Shown: piece after piece, positions 16,835 to 26,256 of the stretch
Numbering within the stretch: position 1 is the stretch's first letter
Layout of the letters: each line of letters starts with the position of its first letter
Assembly: GCF_023091155.1 (NCBI RefSeq)
Contig: NZ_JAHWXK010000001.1
Span: 2,108,001 to 2,172,000, forward strand
Direction of reading: 5' to 3'
Origin: Microbacterium sufflavum
GTDB lineage: Bacteria; Actinomycetota; Actinomycetes; Actinomycetales; Microbacteriaceae
DNA length: 64,000 nucleotides
The notes under the pieces: model-generated
Database searches by the model: none
What the model was told of the DNA's origin: nothing
Seen by the model: the letters and a program-made list of their open reading frames with translations, nothing else
Program-made: the position numbers and the translations under genes

Positions 16835-17191
16835 TCAGCGCCACAGCACGCCCGCGAGGACGAGCAGGCCGACCGTCACCACGACCACCGCGAGCAGCAC
16901 GGCGGAGAGCGCCCCGGGCAGCGGCCGCGACTGGCGCAGCGCCCGCTCGGCCCGCATCCACTCGAACCACGCGAGGGGAGCGACAGCGGTGCCCGCGACC
17001 ATCAGCAGCAGCGACGCCGCGAGCCGGAATCCCGGGTGCAGGTCGAGCCCCAGCACCTCCAGGGCCACACCGCCCGCGATCAGCGCGAGTCCGGTGCGGG
17101 TCCAGGCCAGGAACGTGCGCTCGTTCGCGAGCGAGAACCGCGGATCGGGCTCCTCGCCCACGCGGTAGACGGAGGCGGGGAAGCGGCGCAT
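16835..17191 (-). CDS. DUF202 membrane protein (second, YidH-like)
   Basis: 118 residues with three predicted membrane segments. DPRFSLANERTFLAWTRTGL is the classic YidH/DUF202 N-terminus. ATG 17191 follows GATGAGG; an in-frame start at 17212 has less support. Located between an amidohydrolase and the other DUF202 gene, with no evident functional link to the catabolic genes. Confidence 0.85.
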   Translation of the reverse strand: MRRFPASVYRVGEEPDPRFSLANERTFLAWTRTGLALIAGGVALEVLGLDLHPGFRLAASLLLMVAGTAVAPLAWFEWMRAERALRQSRPLPGALSAVLLAVVVVTVGLLVLAGVLWR

Positions 17192-17219
17192 GGCCTCATC
17201 GTAGCGGCGCATCCGCCGC

Positions 17220-18863
17220 TCAGCGCTCGTGCACGGGACGCCCGGCGAACCAGGTCGACACGACCTCCGTGTGCACGATCTCCTCGGCGGGCCCGGCGAT
17301 CGCGTCGCGCTCCAGCACCACGAAGTCCGCGGACTTGCCCGGCGTGAGGGAGCCCGTCTCGGCGCCGAGACCCATCGCGGTCGCGGCGTTGATCGTGAAC
17401 ACCTCCAGCGCCTCCTCGGCCGTGAGCGCCTGCTCCGGCCACAGCGTGCCCGGCGCGCGTCGGAGCGGATCGGCGCGGGTCACCAGACCCTGCAGTCCCT
17501 CCAGGGTGTTCGGCGACTCGCTCACCGGCCAGTCCGAACCGCCGGCGACGAGAGCGCCCGCGTCGAGCAGCGACCGGTTGGGCTGCGAGTGCTCGGCCCG
17601 CGCACCCAGCACGTCGGCCAGCGCCTGCGGGATCACGCCCGGGTACCAGATGAAGGGCGAGATGTCGGCCGAGACGTCGAGCGCCGCCAGCCGCGGGATG
17701 TCGCTCTCGGCGAGGAACTGCCCGTGCGCGATCTGCACGGGCGTGGTGAACCCCTCCGCCCTGAGCTGCTCCGCGGCGTCGAGCACGAGCCGCGCCGAGC
17801 CGTCGCCCGTGCAGTGCACCTTGGCGCCCAGGCCGCGCGCGGCGACCGTGCGCAGCCAGCCGGTGAGCTCGTCGAGGGTCATGGTCGTCTCGCCGTGGAA
17901 GTGCGCACCGTGCACCGGGTCGGCGGGGTACGGGTCGAGGAACGAGGCGGTGCGCGCGGGCGGCACGCCGTCGAGGAAGATCTTCACGAAGTCCGGCCGG
18001 TGGTGGGCGGTGCGATACTCCTCGCCGCGGTCGAGCAGGGGACTGCCGATCGGGTCGAAGCCGAAGATCTCGTCGTTGATGAGCAGCGACGACACCACCC
18101 ACGCGTGGAGCTCGTCCGCGCGGTCGAGCCCGGCGAGCGCGGCCAGGATGTCGACCGAGACCCCCGCGTCCTGGAAGGCCGTGATCCCGAACGAGTTCAG
18201 CAGCTCGACGCCGCGGCGGGAGGCGGCCGCGTGCTGCTCCGGGGTGAGTCCGCCGCTGCGGTCGTACGCCTCCTGCACCGGGATGCCCGCCGCCTCCAGC
18301 AGCACGCCGGTCGGGGTGCCGTCGTCGGGGTCGAGCAGCGTGACGCCGCCCGCCGGGATGCTGCCGGCGGTGATGCCCGCCAGCTCCAGCGCCCGGCTGT
18401 TCGCCCAGCGGTTGTGCCGGGAGTCCTCCATGAGCGCGACCGGGCGCCCGCCCGCCGCCTCGTCGAGCCGCCGCCGGGTCGCGGTGTTCGCGAGGGTCGG
18501 CAGCAGGGTGGTGGCCACGGCGCCGCCGACGATCCACGCGTCCTCCGGCAGCGTCGCCGCCTTCTCGCGCACCCGGTCCAGGATCTCGTCGAGGCTCAGC
18601 GACGGCGCCAGCGACAGCTCGAACAGCTCGGTGCGTCCGGCGAGCGCGTGATGGTTGTGCACATCGACGAAGCCCGGATACACGGCGGCGTCGCCGACCT
18701 CGAGCGTCCGTGTGCGGCGCCCGCGGAGGCCCTCCACGTCGGCGCGGTCGCCGATGGCGAGGATCCGCCCGTCGCGCACGGCGAAGGCCTCGGCGCGGGG
18801 CCGCGTCCGATCGGCCGTGCGGATCGTGGAACCGGTGACGATGAGGTCGGCGACGTCGCTCAT
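17220..18863 (-). CDS. amidohydrolase family 3 (YtcJ-like) hydrolase
   Basis: 547 residues, normal for the family. Metal-dependent hydrolase with motifs in the expected order: VDVHNHHAL (first metal site), FVKIFLDG, VHCTGDGSARL, QIAHGQF and GGSDWPV. Relatives include N-substituted formamide deformylase and hydrolases of exogenous amides. The substrate is unknown. It starts one base after the stop of the MoaF-like gene and is the last gene of the unit APC permease, MoaF-like, amidohydrolase, which suggests hydrolysis of the imported amide or amine derivative. Confidence 0.88.
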   Translation of the reverse strand: MSDVADLIVTGSTIRTADRTRPRAEAFAVRDGRILAIGDRADVEGLRGRRTRTLEVGDAAVYPGFVDVHNHHALAGRTELFELSLAPSLSLDEILDRVREKAATLPEDAWIVGGAVATTLLPTLANTATRRRLDEAAGGRPVALMEDSRHNRWANSRALELAGITAGSIPAGGVTLLDPDDGTPTGVLLEAAGIPVQEAYDRSGGLTPEQHAAASRRGVELLNSFGITAFQDAGVSVDILAALAGLDRADELHAWVVSSLLINDEIFGFDPIGSPLLDRGEEYRTAHHRPDFVKIFLDGVPPARTASFLDPYPADPVHGAHFHGETTMTLDELTGWLRTVAARGLGAKVHCTGDGSARLVLDAAEQLRAEGFTTPVQIAHGQFLAESDIPRLAALDVSADISPFIWYPGVIPQALADVLGARAEHSQPNRSLLDAGALVAGGSDWPVSESPNTLEGLQGLVTRADPLRRAPGTLWPEQALTAEEALEVFTINAATAMGLGAETGSLTPGKSADFVVLERDAIAGPAEEIVHTEVVSTWFAGRPVHER

Positions 18864-18864
18864 G

Positions 18865-19707
18865 TCAGGCGTCTCCGAAGGTCGCGGGCTCGAGCTCGGG
18901 CGTGTGGTGCGTGGTCGACAGCAGCCGTCCGTAGGCGCCGAACGTGAAGTGCGTCGGCACCTCGCCCGACTCGTCCAGGCCGAACAGCACGCCGTGCGAG
19001 CGGATCGCGTTCACGTCACGGTGGTCGGCGATGGTGACCGACGCGCACGGGATGACCTTCTCGCGCCACGCGAACACGTAGATGCCCGGTCGCACCTCCC
19101 ACACGCTGTTCTCGTCGGTGTCGGCCAGGCCGCGCTCCGGGCCGGCGAGGCACTGCCACGAGTACCACCGCGGCGACAGGTACACGTGCTCGTAGGCGTG
19201 CTCCTCGCTGTACACCCACTCCACGCGACGTCCGATGAGCGTCGTGGTCGGGGCGGCCTCGGCGCCGGTCACCTCCGTGCCCTCGATGGTGCCCGGCGCG
19301 AAGTGGTGCTGCACGCGCGTGCGGCCCTGCTCGGGGGCGGGGAGGATGTCGGAGATCACGGCCAGCGAGCGCCCGTGCCGCAGGTCGAGGATCAGCGACA
19401 CGGCCTCGTTCGGCAGGTAGCGGTGGTGGAACTGCACGAAGTACAGCTCGTCGTCGACCTCGAACGCCTCGTAGTCGTCGGTGTCGCTCGCGGCCTCGGT
19501 GCTGTCGTCGGCGCCGGGGCGGTAGTCCCACGTGACGGTGGAGTCGTCGAAGCGGTGCACGATGCGGGTGCCGCGGCCGTCGACCACGGTGATCTCGCGG
19601 CCGCTCAGCGCTGTGCTGTGCGGGGCCTTGTTGGCGTCGAAGCCGGGGGCGAGTCCCTCCAGCGGCAGCCACGTGGAGGTGTCTGCGGGGTTCAGCGTCG
19701 TCGTCAT
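18865..19707 (-). CDS. MoaF-like protein, copy 1
   Basis: 280 residues. Resembles the MoaF family: two related beta-barrel halves, with conserved stretches such as YSEEHAYEHVYLSPRWYSWQ and IYVFAWREKVIPCASVTI. Despite the name in databases, family genes sit in monoamine/catabolic clusters, and I know of no firm role in molybdenum cofactor synthesis. Cytoplasmic, no signal peptide. Sits between an APC permease and an amidohydrolase, so an accessory or enzymatic role in that catabolic unit is likely. ATG 19707 follows AAGGAAGG. A paralogue lies at 28810-29598. Confidence 0.78.
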   Translation of the reverse strand: MTTTLNPADTSTWLPLEGLAPGFDANKAPHSTALSGREITVVDGRGTRIVHRFDDSTVTWDYRPGADDSTEAASDTDDYEAFEVDDELYFVQFHHRYLPNEAVSLILDLRHGRSLAVISDILPAPEQGRTRVQHHFAPGTIEGTEVTGAEAAPTTTLIGRRVEWVYSEEHAYEHVYLSPRWYSWQCLAGPERGLADTDENSVWEVRPGIYVFAWREKVIPCASVTIADHRDVNAIRSHGVLFGLDESGEVPTHFTFGAYGRLLSTTHHTPELEPATFGDA

Positions 19708-19745
19708 GGGGTTCCTTCCTTCGGAGGGCGGGGGAGCGGAGCGGA

Positions 19746-21200
19746 TCAGCGGGCGCTGACCCTCTCCAGGTCGGTGGCGAGCCCGTCGTACACGGCGGGC
19801 CGGGAGCGCTTGAGGTAGGCGGCGTAGACGATGCCGCCGATCAGCGCGAGCACGAGCAGCAGCGGCATCAGCCGGATCGCGAGCTCCTCGGAGCCGGCGA
19901 CGATGTTGAAGTTCACGATCGCGAGGATCGAGATCGCGGCGATGCCGAGGAAGCCGATGCCCGGCGCGATGAACGTGCTCCACCAGCGCGGGTCGCCCTG
20001 GCGGCGGAAGTACACGACGATCGAGATCGCGGCGAGCCCCTGCAGGATCAGCACGCTCAGGGTGCCGAAGCCCAGCATCGCGGGCACGAGCGTGAGGATG
20101 GGGTCGGCGCCGGCGATCGCGAACAGGATCGCGACGATGCCGGCGAACCCGGCCTGCACGATGCCCGCGAGCTGCGGGGCGCCGTTCGCGCGGGTGCGGG
20201 CGAGCGCCTGCGGCAGGATCTTCGCCCGGCCCAGCGAGTACAGGTAGCGGGTGGCGGAGTTGTGGAACGCGAGCATCGCGGCGAACAGGCTCACCAGCAG
20301 CAGCACCATCATGACGGTGGTCAGCGGGCCGCCCAGGTACTGCTGCGACAGCGAGAAGATCAGGTCGCCGGTGGGCAGGTGCTCCAGTGCCGTGGCCTGC
20401 GCCTGCGCCACACCGGTCGCGCTCACCACGGCCCACGTGGTGACGCCGAGGATCACGCCGATCGCGATGATCGAGGTGTAGGTGGCGCGGGGGATCGTGC
20501 GCAGCGGCTGCTTGGCCTCCTCGCTGAACAGCGCGGTCGCCTCGAAACCGAGGAAGCCGGTCGCCGCCAGCAGCAGGCCGATGGGCAGCGATCCGGAGAA
20601 CACGGCCTCCGGGCTGAACGCCGACACGTCGTAGCCGGTCTGCACGAGCACCGAGACGTCGAAGATCACGAGCATCAGCACCTCGAGCACGAGGCACACC
20701 CCGAGGATCTTCGAGCTGAAGTCCACGCCGATGCGCGCCAGCACGAAGCACACCACGATCGACAGCAGACCCCACACGAGCCAGTTCACGTCGAGGCCGG
20801 TGAGGTCGCGGATGATCGTCTGCATGAAGAAGCCGCTCGTGCCGATCGTGCCGACCACGAAGAAGTTGTAGCCCAGCGTGGCGATGAGTCCGGCGACCAG
20901 ACCGCCGGTGCGGCCGAGGCCCTTCACGACGAACGCGTAGAACCCGCCGGCGTTGACCAGCTGCTTCGACATCTGCGCGTAGCCCACCGCGAACAGCAGC
21001 AGGATCGCCGCGACGAGGAAGAAGGACATCGGGGTCCCTCCGCCGTTGCCGAGGGCGATCGCCAGCGACGCGACGACCACGATCCCGGTCAGCGGGGCGA
21101 CCGCGGCCAGGACGAGGAAGACGATGCCGGCGACGCCGAGGGCGCCCGGTCGGAGGGAGGTGTGGTGCGGCGTCGTGGACGCGGACAGCTGCTCTGCCAC
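19746..21200 (-). CDS. APC-superfamily amino acid/amine permease
   Basis: 484 residues and about 12 membrane segments. The first helix GVAGIVFLVLAAVAPLTGIV and the segment FLGFEATALFSEEAKQPLRTIPRA are typical of the amino acid-polyamine-organocation superfamily. Imports an amine or amino acid with protons. GTG at 21200 has AAGGAG at good spacing and no nearby ATG fits better. First gene of a leftward unit with the MoaF-like protein and amidohydrolase. Confidence 0.87.
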   Translation of the reverse strand: MAEQLSASTTPHHTSLRPGALGVAGIVFLVLAAVAPLTGIVVVASLAIALGNGGGTPMSFFLVAAILLLFAVGYAQMSKQLVNAGGFYAFVVKGLGRTGGLVAGLIATLGYNFFVVGTIGTSGFFMQTIIRDLTGLDVNWLVWGLLSIVVCFVLARIGVDFSSKILGVCLVLEVLMLVIFDVSVLVQTGYDVSAFSPEAVFSGSLPIGLLLAATGFLGFEATALFSEEAKQPLRTIPRATYTSIIAIGVILGVTTWAVVSATGVAQAQATALEHLPTGDLIFSLSQQYLGGPLTTVMMVLLLVSLFAAMLAFHNSATRYLYSLGRAKILPQALARTRANGAPQLAGIVQAGFAGIVAILFAIAGADPILTLVPAMLGFGTLSVLILQGLAAISIVVYFRRQGDPRWWSTFIAPGIGFLGIAAISILAIVNFNIVAGSEELAIRLMPLLLVLALIGGIVYAAYLKRSRPAVYDGLATDLERVSAR

Positions 21201-21443
21201 GTCGGCTCCTTTGCTCGGTGACGGCCGTGCGGACACGGCATCGACGACGAGGGGAATCGTCGATAGAGCGAGTCTGCTCGTCGGCCCGGCGCCGCACTTG
21301 ACCGTGAGCGAAGGACGATGGTGCCACCGTGCACACCCCGCACACGCCCGTGCTGACGCCGTGGCGCGGGGAGCAGGATGACCGGGACGACACCGCCGCC
21401 GTTCCCCGCGCACCGCCGGGCACCGGGCGGCAGGGAGGACCAC
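21201..21443. promoter_or_regulatory. divergent promoter region between APC permease and SDR
   Basis: 243 bp without a gene. An inverted repeat, ATCGACGA at 21240-21247 and TCGTCGAT at 21257-21264 with a 9-base spacer, lies 40 bp upstream of the permease start and could bind a dimeric regulator. I see no match to it elsewhere in the window. Confidence 0.5.
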
Positions 21444-22205
21444 ATGGAGCTGCGGCTGGACGGGACGACGGCCCTCATCACGGGCGCGGGCAGCGGCATC
21501 GGCCGGGCCGTGGCGCTCGCGCTCGCCGCGGAGGGGGTGCGCACGGCCCTGCTCGACCGCGACGCGTCCGCCCTGCGCGACACCGCCCGCGGCTGCGTCG
21601 AGCGCGGGAGCGCCGACCCCGTGCTGCTGGCCGCCGACGTGACCGACGAGGAGCAGGTGTCCGCGGCGGTCGCGGCCGGAGTCGCGGCGCTCGGCGGGCT
21701 CGACGCGGTCGTGTGCTGCGCCGGGGTCTCCGGCCCTGTCGGCACCGCGGTCGAGGACACCGCGCTCGCCGACTGGAACCGCGTGCTCGCCGTCAACGTG
21801 ACCGGCGCGTTCCTCGTGCTCAAGCACGCCCTGCCGACGCTGAGGGCCGCCCGCTCGGCCTCGGTCGTGCTGCTTGCGAGCGACTCGGCCGTCGTCGCCT
21901 CGCCCGGCATGGCGCCGTACTGCGCCTCGAAGGCCGCGTTGGTGCAGTTCGGCCGGGCGCTGTCGGTCGACCTGGCCGGCACCGGGGTGCGGGTCAACGC
22001 GGTCGCCCCCTCCGTGGTCGACACCCCGATGAGCCGCGGCGACCTGGGCGCCGACGCCTTCGACGACCCCGCCTTCCCCGTGCAGACCGCCGAGGAGGTG
22101 GCGGCGCACGTGACCTACCTGGTGTCGCCGCGCAGCAGGGCGATCAACGGCACCACCCTGCTGAGCGACTTCGGCTTCACCGCCCGTTCGGGTTTCCCCG
22201 CCTGA
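21444..22205 (+). CDS. short-chain dehydrogenase/reductase (SDR), first of pair
   Basis: 253 residues. Classical SDR: cofactor motif TGAGSGIG near residue 12, NAG replaced by CAGVSG, catalytic serine in LLASDSA and the YCASK catalytic Tyr/Lys pair. Likely NAD(P)-dependent alcohol oxidation or keto reduction. ATG 21444 with GGGAGG upstream. Divergent from the APC permease unit, with a second SDR 58 bases downstream; substrate unknown. Confidence 0.88.
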   Translation: MELRLDGTTALITGAGSGIGRAVALALAAEGVRTALLDRDASALRDTARGCVERGSADPVLLAADVTDEEQVSAAVAAGVAALGGLDAVVCCAGVSGPVGTAVEDTALADWNRVLAVNVTGAFLVLKHALPTLRAARSASVVLLASDSAVVASPGMAPYCASKAALVQFGRALSVDLAGTGVRVNAVAPSVVDTPMSRGDLGADAFDDPAFPVQTAEEVAAHVTYLVSPRSRAINGTTLLSDFGFTARSGFPA

Positions 22206-22263
22206 CGCACCCGCGTCCGGCCCCGCGGCGCCCCGCGCGCCAGAACACACAACAGGAGCACAC

Positions 22264-23079
22264 ATGGCAACCGTGGTCGGATCGAGCGTCTCCGGACGCG
22301 TCGTCGTCATCACCGGAGGCGGCACGGGCATCGGTGCCGCCGTCGCGGAGCGCTTCGCGGCCGAGGGCGCGCACGTGGTCGTGGTCGGCCGTCGTCCCGA
22401 ACCGCTGCAGGAGGTCGAGCGGGCGGTCGGCGCCCTGCCGATCGTGGCGGATGCGGCCGACACCGCCTCCGCGAAGGCCGCGGTCGCCGAGGTGCTCGCG
22501 CGGTTCGGCCGCATCGACGTGCTGGTCGCGAACGCCGGCGGCCACGGTTTCTCGCCCGTCGCCGAGACCGACGACGCGAGCTGGGAGGCCGCGATCCGCG
22601 CGAACCTCACGACCGCGTTCACGATGGCCCGCGAGGCCCTGCCGGCGCTCATCGAGGCGAAGGGCCAGGTGGTGGTCGTGTCGTCGCTCGCCGGGCTGTT
22701 CGCGGGGCCGTCCGTGGCCGGGTACACGGTCGGCAAGCACGCGCTGATCGGGCTCACCCGCACGCTCGCCCGCGACTACGGGCGGCACGGGGTGCGCGTC
22801 AACGCCATCTGCCCCGGGTGGGTGCAGACGCCGATGGCCGACGAGGAGATGGACGAGTTCGCGTCGCACGCGGGTCTCGGCTCCCGCGAGGAGGCCTATG
22901 CGACGGTCACGGCCGACGTGCCGCTGCGGCGTCCGGCCCGCCCCGCGGAGATCGCCTCGGTCGTGCGGTTCCTCGGCTCGGGGGAGTCGTCGTACATCAC
23001 CGGTGCCGTGATCGTCGCGGACGGCGGCTCGCACGTGGTCGACGTCCCCACGATCGCGTTCGACCACGCCGGCATGTGA
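22264..23079 (+). CDS. short-chain dehydrogenase/reductase (SDR), second of pair
   Basis: 271 residues. Motifs TGGGTGIG, NAGG, serine in VVSSLAG and YTVGK are intact, with the FabG-like tail YITGAVIVADGGSHVVD. The basic GRRPE after the second strand suggests NADP preference (inference). AGGAG precedes ATG 22264. Probably co-transcribed with the first SDR. Confidence 0.88.
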   Translation: MATVVGSSVSGRVVVITGGGTGIGAAVAERFAAEGAHVVVVGRRPEPLQEVERAVGALPIVADAADTASAKAAVAEVLARFGRIDVLVANAGGHGFSPVAETDDASWEAAIRANLTTAFTMAREALPALIEAKGQVVVVSSLAGLFAGPSVAGYTVGKHALIGLTRTLARDYGRHGVRVNAICPGWVQTPMADEEMDEFASHAGLGSREEAYATVTADVPLRRPARPAEIASVVRFLGSGESSYITGAVIVADGGSHVVDVPTIAFDHAGM

Positions 23080-23114
23080 CCCGGGGCGCGGCGGCGGGTG
23101 CCGTCGCCGCGTCG

Positions 23115-23765
23115 TCAGCCGATGCGCAGCTCGAAGCCGTCGTCGAGGTGCGTCAGGGTCACGGCGGTGAGGTCGTCGACGTGCACGGTCGGCGCGTGCG
23201 CCCCCGCGTGCCGGCCCACCCCGACCACGCGCATGCCCGCGGCGAGCCCGGCCTGGATGCCCGCGCCGGAGTCCTCGAACACGACGCACTCGGCCGGAGC
23301 GACGCCGAGCATGCGGGCCGCCAGCAGGAACCCCTCGGGGTCGGGCTTCGACGCCGACACGTTCTCCGCGGTCACCGCCAGCTCGGGCACCGTCAGCCCC
23401 GCGGCCTGCATCCGGGCGGTCATGAGCGCCACGTTCGCCGAGGTCACGATCGCGTGCGGCACCGTCTCCAGCGCCGCCAGCAGCCGGTCGGCCCCGGCGA
23501 TGCCGACCACGCCGTCCACGTCGCCGGCCTCGGTGGCGAGCATGATCTCGTTCTCGTGCAGGTTGATCGCGTGGTCGCGCTCGGGCAGCAGGATCGCCAT
23601 GCTCTGATGACCCTGGCGTCCGTGCACCACCCGCAGCACCGTCTCGGGGTCGAGCCCGTGCGGCTCCGCCCACGCCAGCCACAGGCGCTCAACCACGGCG
23701 GTCGAGTCGACGAGGGTGCCGTCCATGTCGAGCAGGGCGGCGCGGGCGCGGAGGATCTCGGTCAT
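23115..23765 (-). CDS. HAD-family phosphatase (beta-phosphoglucomutase/GPP-like)
   Basis: 216 residues. Haloacid dehalogenase fold with motif I LLDMDGTLVDST, motif II IVTSAN, lysine in SASKPDPEGF and motif III VVFEDSGAGIQAG. A cap domain after motif I places it with sugar-phosphate phosphatases and phosphoglucomutase-like enzymes. Stands alone between an SDR (convergent) and the Liv-type importer genes; link to either is unclear. Confidence 0.88.
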   Translation of the reverse strand: MTEILRARAALLDMDGTLVDSTAVVERLWLAWAEPHGLDPETVLRVVHGRQGHQSMAILLPERDHAINLHENEIMLATEAGDVDGVVGIAGADRLLAALETVPHAIVTSANVALMTARMQAAGLTVPELAVTAENVSASKPDPEGFLLAARMLGVAPAECVVFEDSGAGIQAGLAAGMRVVGVGRHAGAHAPTVHVDDLTAVTLTHLDDGFELRIG

Positions 23766-23794
23766 CCGCTCAGGCTAACCCCCGCGAGCCCCTC

Positions 23795-24487
23795 TCAGCC
23801 GCCGAGGTAGGCGCGGTGCAGCAGGGCGGGGTCGTCCTGCAGCGCCTGCGGGCTGCCCTGGAACGACACCCGTCCGCCGGCCACGACCACCGCCTCCTGC
23901 GCGAGCCCGAGGGCCAGCTGCGTGAACTGCTCCACGAGCAGCACGCCCACCCCGGACTGCGCGATGGACTGCACGATCGGCATGAGCCGCAGGAACACGA
24001 CGGGGGCGAGGCCGAGCGACATCTCGTCGATCAGCAGGATCCGCGGTTTCGCGGCGAATGCCCTCGCCAGCACGACCATCTGCTGCTCGCCGCCGGAGAG
24101 CAGCGCGGTGGGGGCGTCGATGCGCTTCTCGAGCTCGGGGAACTGGGCGAGCACGGCGTCCACCTCGGCAGGGGTGCGCGCGGTGAGCGAGAGGTTCTCG
24201 CGCACGGTCAGCGACGGGAACACGGCCCGCCCCTGCTCGATGTGCACGATGCCACGGCGGGCCCTGGTCACGCGCGACAGCCGGTCGATGGGGTCGCCGT
24301 CGAGCGTGATCGTCCCGGCCGAGTGCGGCGTCACACCCGACACCGACTCGATCAGGCTGGTCTTGCCCGCGCCGTTGGGGCCGACCAGGGCGAGCACCTC
24401 GCCGCCGGACACCCGCAGCGACACGTCGGAGATCACCGGTCCGGCGCCGCGGCTCACCGTGACGCCGTCGAGCACGAGTTCGCTCAT
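23795..24487 (-). CDS. Liv-type ABC importer ATPase (LivF-like)
   Basis: 230 residues. Walker A GPNGAGKTS, signature LSGGEQQM and Walker B ILLIDEMSLGL (Glu-Met-Ser is usual for LivF) are intact. Energises import of branched-chain amino acids or related amides with the fused LivM-LivG protein. The start overlaps the upstream stop (ATGA). Last gene of a six-gene leftward operon. Confidence 0.92.
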   Translation of the reverse strand: MSELVLDGVTVSRGAGPVISDVSLRVSGGEVLALVGPNGAGKTSLIESVSGVTPHSAGTITLDGDPIDRLSRVTRARRGIVHIEQGRAVFPSLTVRENLSLTARTPAEVDAVLAQFPELEKRIDAPTALLSGGEQQMVVLARAFAAKPRILLIDEMSLGLAPVVFLRLMPIVQSIAQSGVGVLLVEQFTQLALGLAQEAVVVAGGRVSFQGSPQALQDDPALLHRAYLGG

Positions 24488-26256
24488 GTCAGCAGCTCCG
24501 TCTCTCCCATGTACGCCTTCACGACGTCGGGGTTCGCGAGGACCTCGGCCTGCGGACCGCTCGCCAGCACGCGCCCGAAGTCGAGCACCGTGAGGGTCGG
24601 GCACACGGAGCGCACGAGGTCGAGGTCGTGTTCGATGATGATGAGCGCCACGCCGTAGCGGGCGGGCAGCTCCCGCAGCCGCGCGGCGAGCGCGAGATGC
24701 TCCTCGTGCGACAGCCCGGCGGCGGGCTCGTCGAGGATGAGCAGCCGCGGACGGGCGGCCACGTTCGCCGCGACCTCCACCAGCCGCCGCGTCCCCACGT
24801 CCACGCTCGACAGGCGGGAGCGCGCGGGCGGGCAGCCGAAGAACGCCAGCACCTCGTCGATGTCGGCCGCGGCCAGCCGGCGTCGCGCGACGAAGCGCAC
24901 GTACGCGCCCACCGTGAGCGCGGGCGGCACGCGGTCCTGCTGGAACGTGCGGCGCAGTCCGAGCCGGGCGCGCCGCGTGGGGGAGAGCCCGGCGAGGTCG
25001 CGGTCGCCGAGCAGCACCCGGCCGTCGTGCTGCGGCAGGAACCCGCTGATGGCGTCGACGAACGTGGACTTGCCCGCGCCGTTCGGCCCGATGAGACCCA
25101 TGATCGACGCGGCGGGCACCGTGAACGACACGTCGTCGAGGGCCTTGAGTGCCCCGAACTGCACCGTGAGACCGTCGACCGTGAGCACGGGCGCGCCGTC
25201 GAGAGCCGCCTCGTCGACGGTCGCGGTGGTCGTGGTGGTGATGGCGGCCGCGTCGGCGGCGGCGTCGTCGGGCAGCGCGGTGAGGTCGGCGTTCGCCGTG
25301 CGGCGGTCGGCGCGGCGGTAGATCAGGTTGCGGATGCCCTGGCCCAGGTTCGTGCCGCTGGTGAGGGCCTGCACGCCCAGCACGCCGAACACCACGAAGC
25401 CCCAGTCCTGCGGCACGCCCCAGCGCTTGAGCAGCTCGGGCACCAGCACCCACAGGAGCCCGCCGAAGATGGCCATGTCGATCAGGTGCGCCCCCGACAT
25501 GATCGCCAGCACGTACAGCGCGAGCGACTGCAGCGGCGTGAAGCTCGACGCGAACGGCAGCTGCACCTGCCCGGCGAGCAGCCCGCCGGAGATGCCGCCG
25601 AGGGCCGCCGAGACCGCGAACGCGGTGAGCTTGGCCGAGCGCACGCTCTGACCGGCCGCGGCGGTGCCGCGCTCGGAGAACGCCACGGCCTTCCAGCTCG
25701 CCCCCCAGCGGCCGCGCTGGAGGAAGAACACCCCGAGCGCGCACACCGCGAGCACGATGATGGAGAGGAAGAAGAACTGCCGGTCGTTGGAGAACAGCCC
25801 GGGGCGCTCGACCGCGATGCCGTCGGCCGATCCGGGGAACTGGATCTGCACGAGCGTCACGTCGGCGGCGGCCGCGAAGCCCAGCGTGACCACCGCGAGG
25901 TTCACCCCCCGCAGGCGCAGCGCCGGCAGCCCGACGAGGATCCCGACGAGGCCAGCCGCGACCCCGCCGCACACGAGCCAGACGAGGAATCCGCCCGGCG
26001 CCTGCATCACGTTCAGCAGCGACACGATCCACGCGCCGACCGCGGCGAACGTGAGCTGGCACAGGGCGATCATGCCGGCCGAGCCGGTCACGATGCCGAG
26101 TCCGAGGATCGCGATCGCGGCGGTCACCGCGCTGATCGCGAGGAAGACGAAGTACCCCGGCAGGGCGGCGCTGAGGATCGCGCCGGCGCCGATGCCGAGG
26201 GCGGCCACGGCGAACGGCCAGGTGGTACGGAACCAGGGGCGGTCAGCGAGCGGCAT
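24484..26256 (-). CDS. fused Liv-type permease and ATPase (LivM-LivG)
   Basis: 590 residues. Residues 1-320 are a LivM-like permease with about nine membrane segments; after an Ala/Thr-rich linker (about 325-355) comes a LivG-like ATPase. Walker A GPNGAGKST and Walker B LLILDEPAAGL are present. The ABC signature position reads SSVDVGTRRLVEVA rather than LSGG; LivG proteins commonly carry a divergent signature here. The two parts are separate genes in E. coli. The start overlaps the LivH end by 14 bases. No frame break is needed, so the fusion is genuine in this sequence. Confidence 0.9.
   Translation of the reverse strand: MPLADRPWFRTTWPFAVAALGIGAGAILSAALPGYFVFLAISAVTAAIAILGLGIVTGSAGMIALCQLTFAAVGAWIVSLLNVMQAPGGFLVWLVCGGVAAGLVGILVGLPALRLRGVNLAVVTLGFAAAADVTLVQIQFPGSADGIAVERPGLFSNDRQFFFLSIIVLAVCALGVFFLQRGRWGASWKAVAFSERGTAAAGQSVRSAKLTAFAVSAALGGISGGLLAGQVQLPFASSFTPLQSLALYVLAIMSGAHLIDMAIFGGLLWVLVPELLKRWGVPQDWGFVVFGVLGVQALTSGTNLGQGIRNLIYRRADRRTANADLTALPDDAAADAAAITTTTTATVDEAALDGAPVLTVDGLTVQFGALKALDDVSFTVPAASIMGLIGPNGAGKSTFVDAISGFLPQHDGRVLLGDRDLAGLSPTRRARLGLRRTFQQDRVPPALTVGAYVRFVARRRLAAADIDEVLAFFGCPPARSRLSSVDVGTRRLVEVAANVAARPRLLILDEPAAGLSHEEHLALAARLRELPARYGVALIIIEHDLDLVRSVCPTLTVLDFGRVLASGPQAEVLANPDVVKAYMGETELLT

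Noticed and set aside
23080..23114. CGCGGCG/CGCCGCG hairpin as a terminator after the second SDR
   Set aside because: Short stem in very GC-rich DNA and no T-tract; not distinguishable from background.
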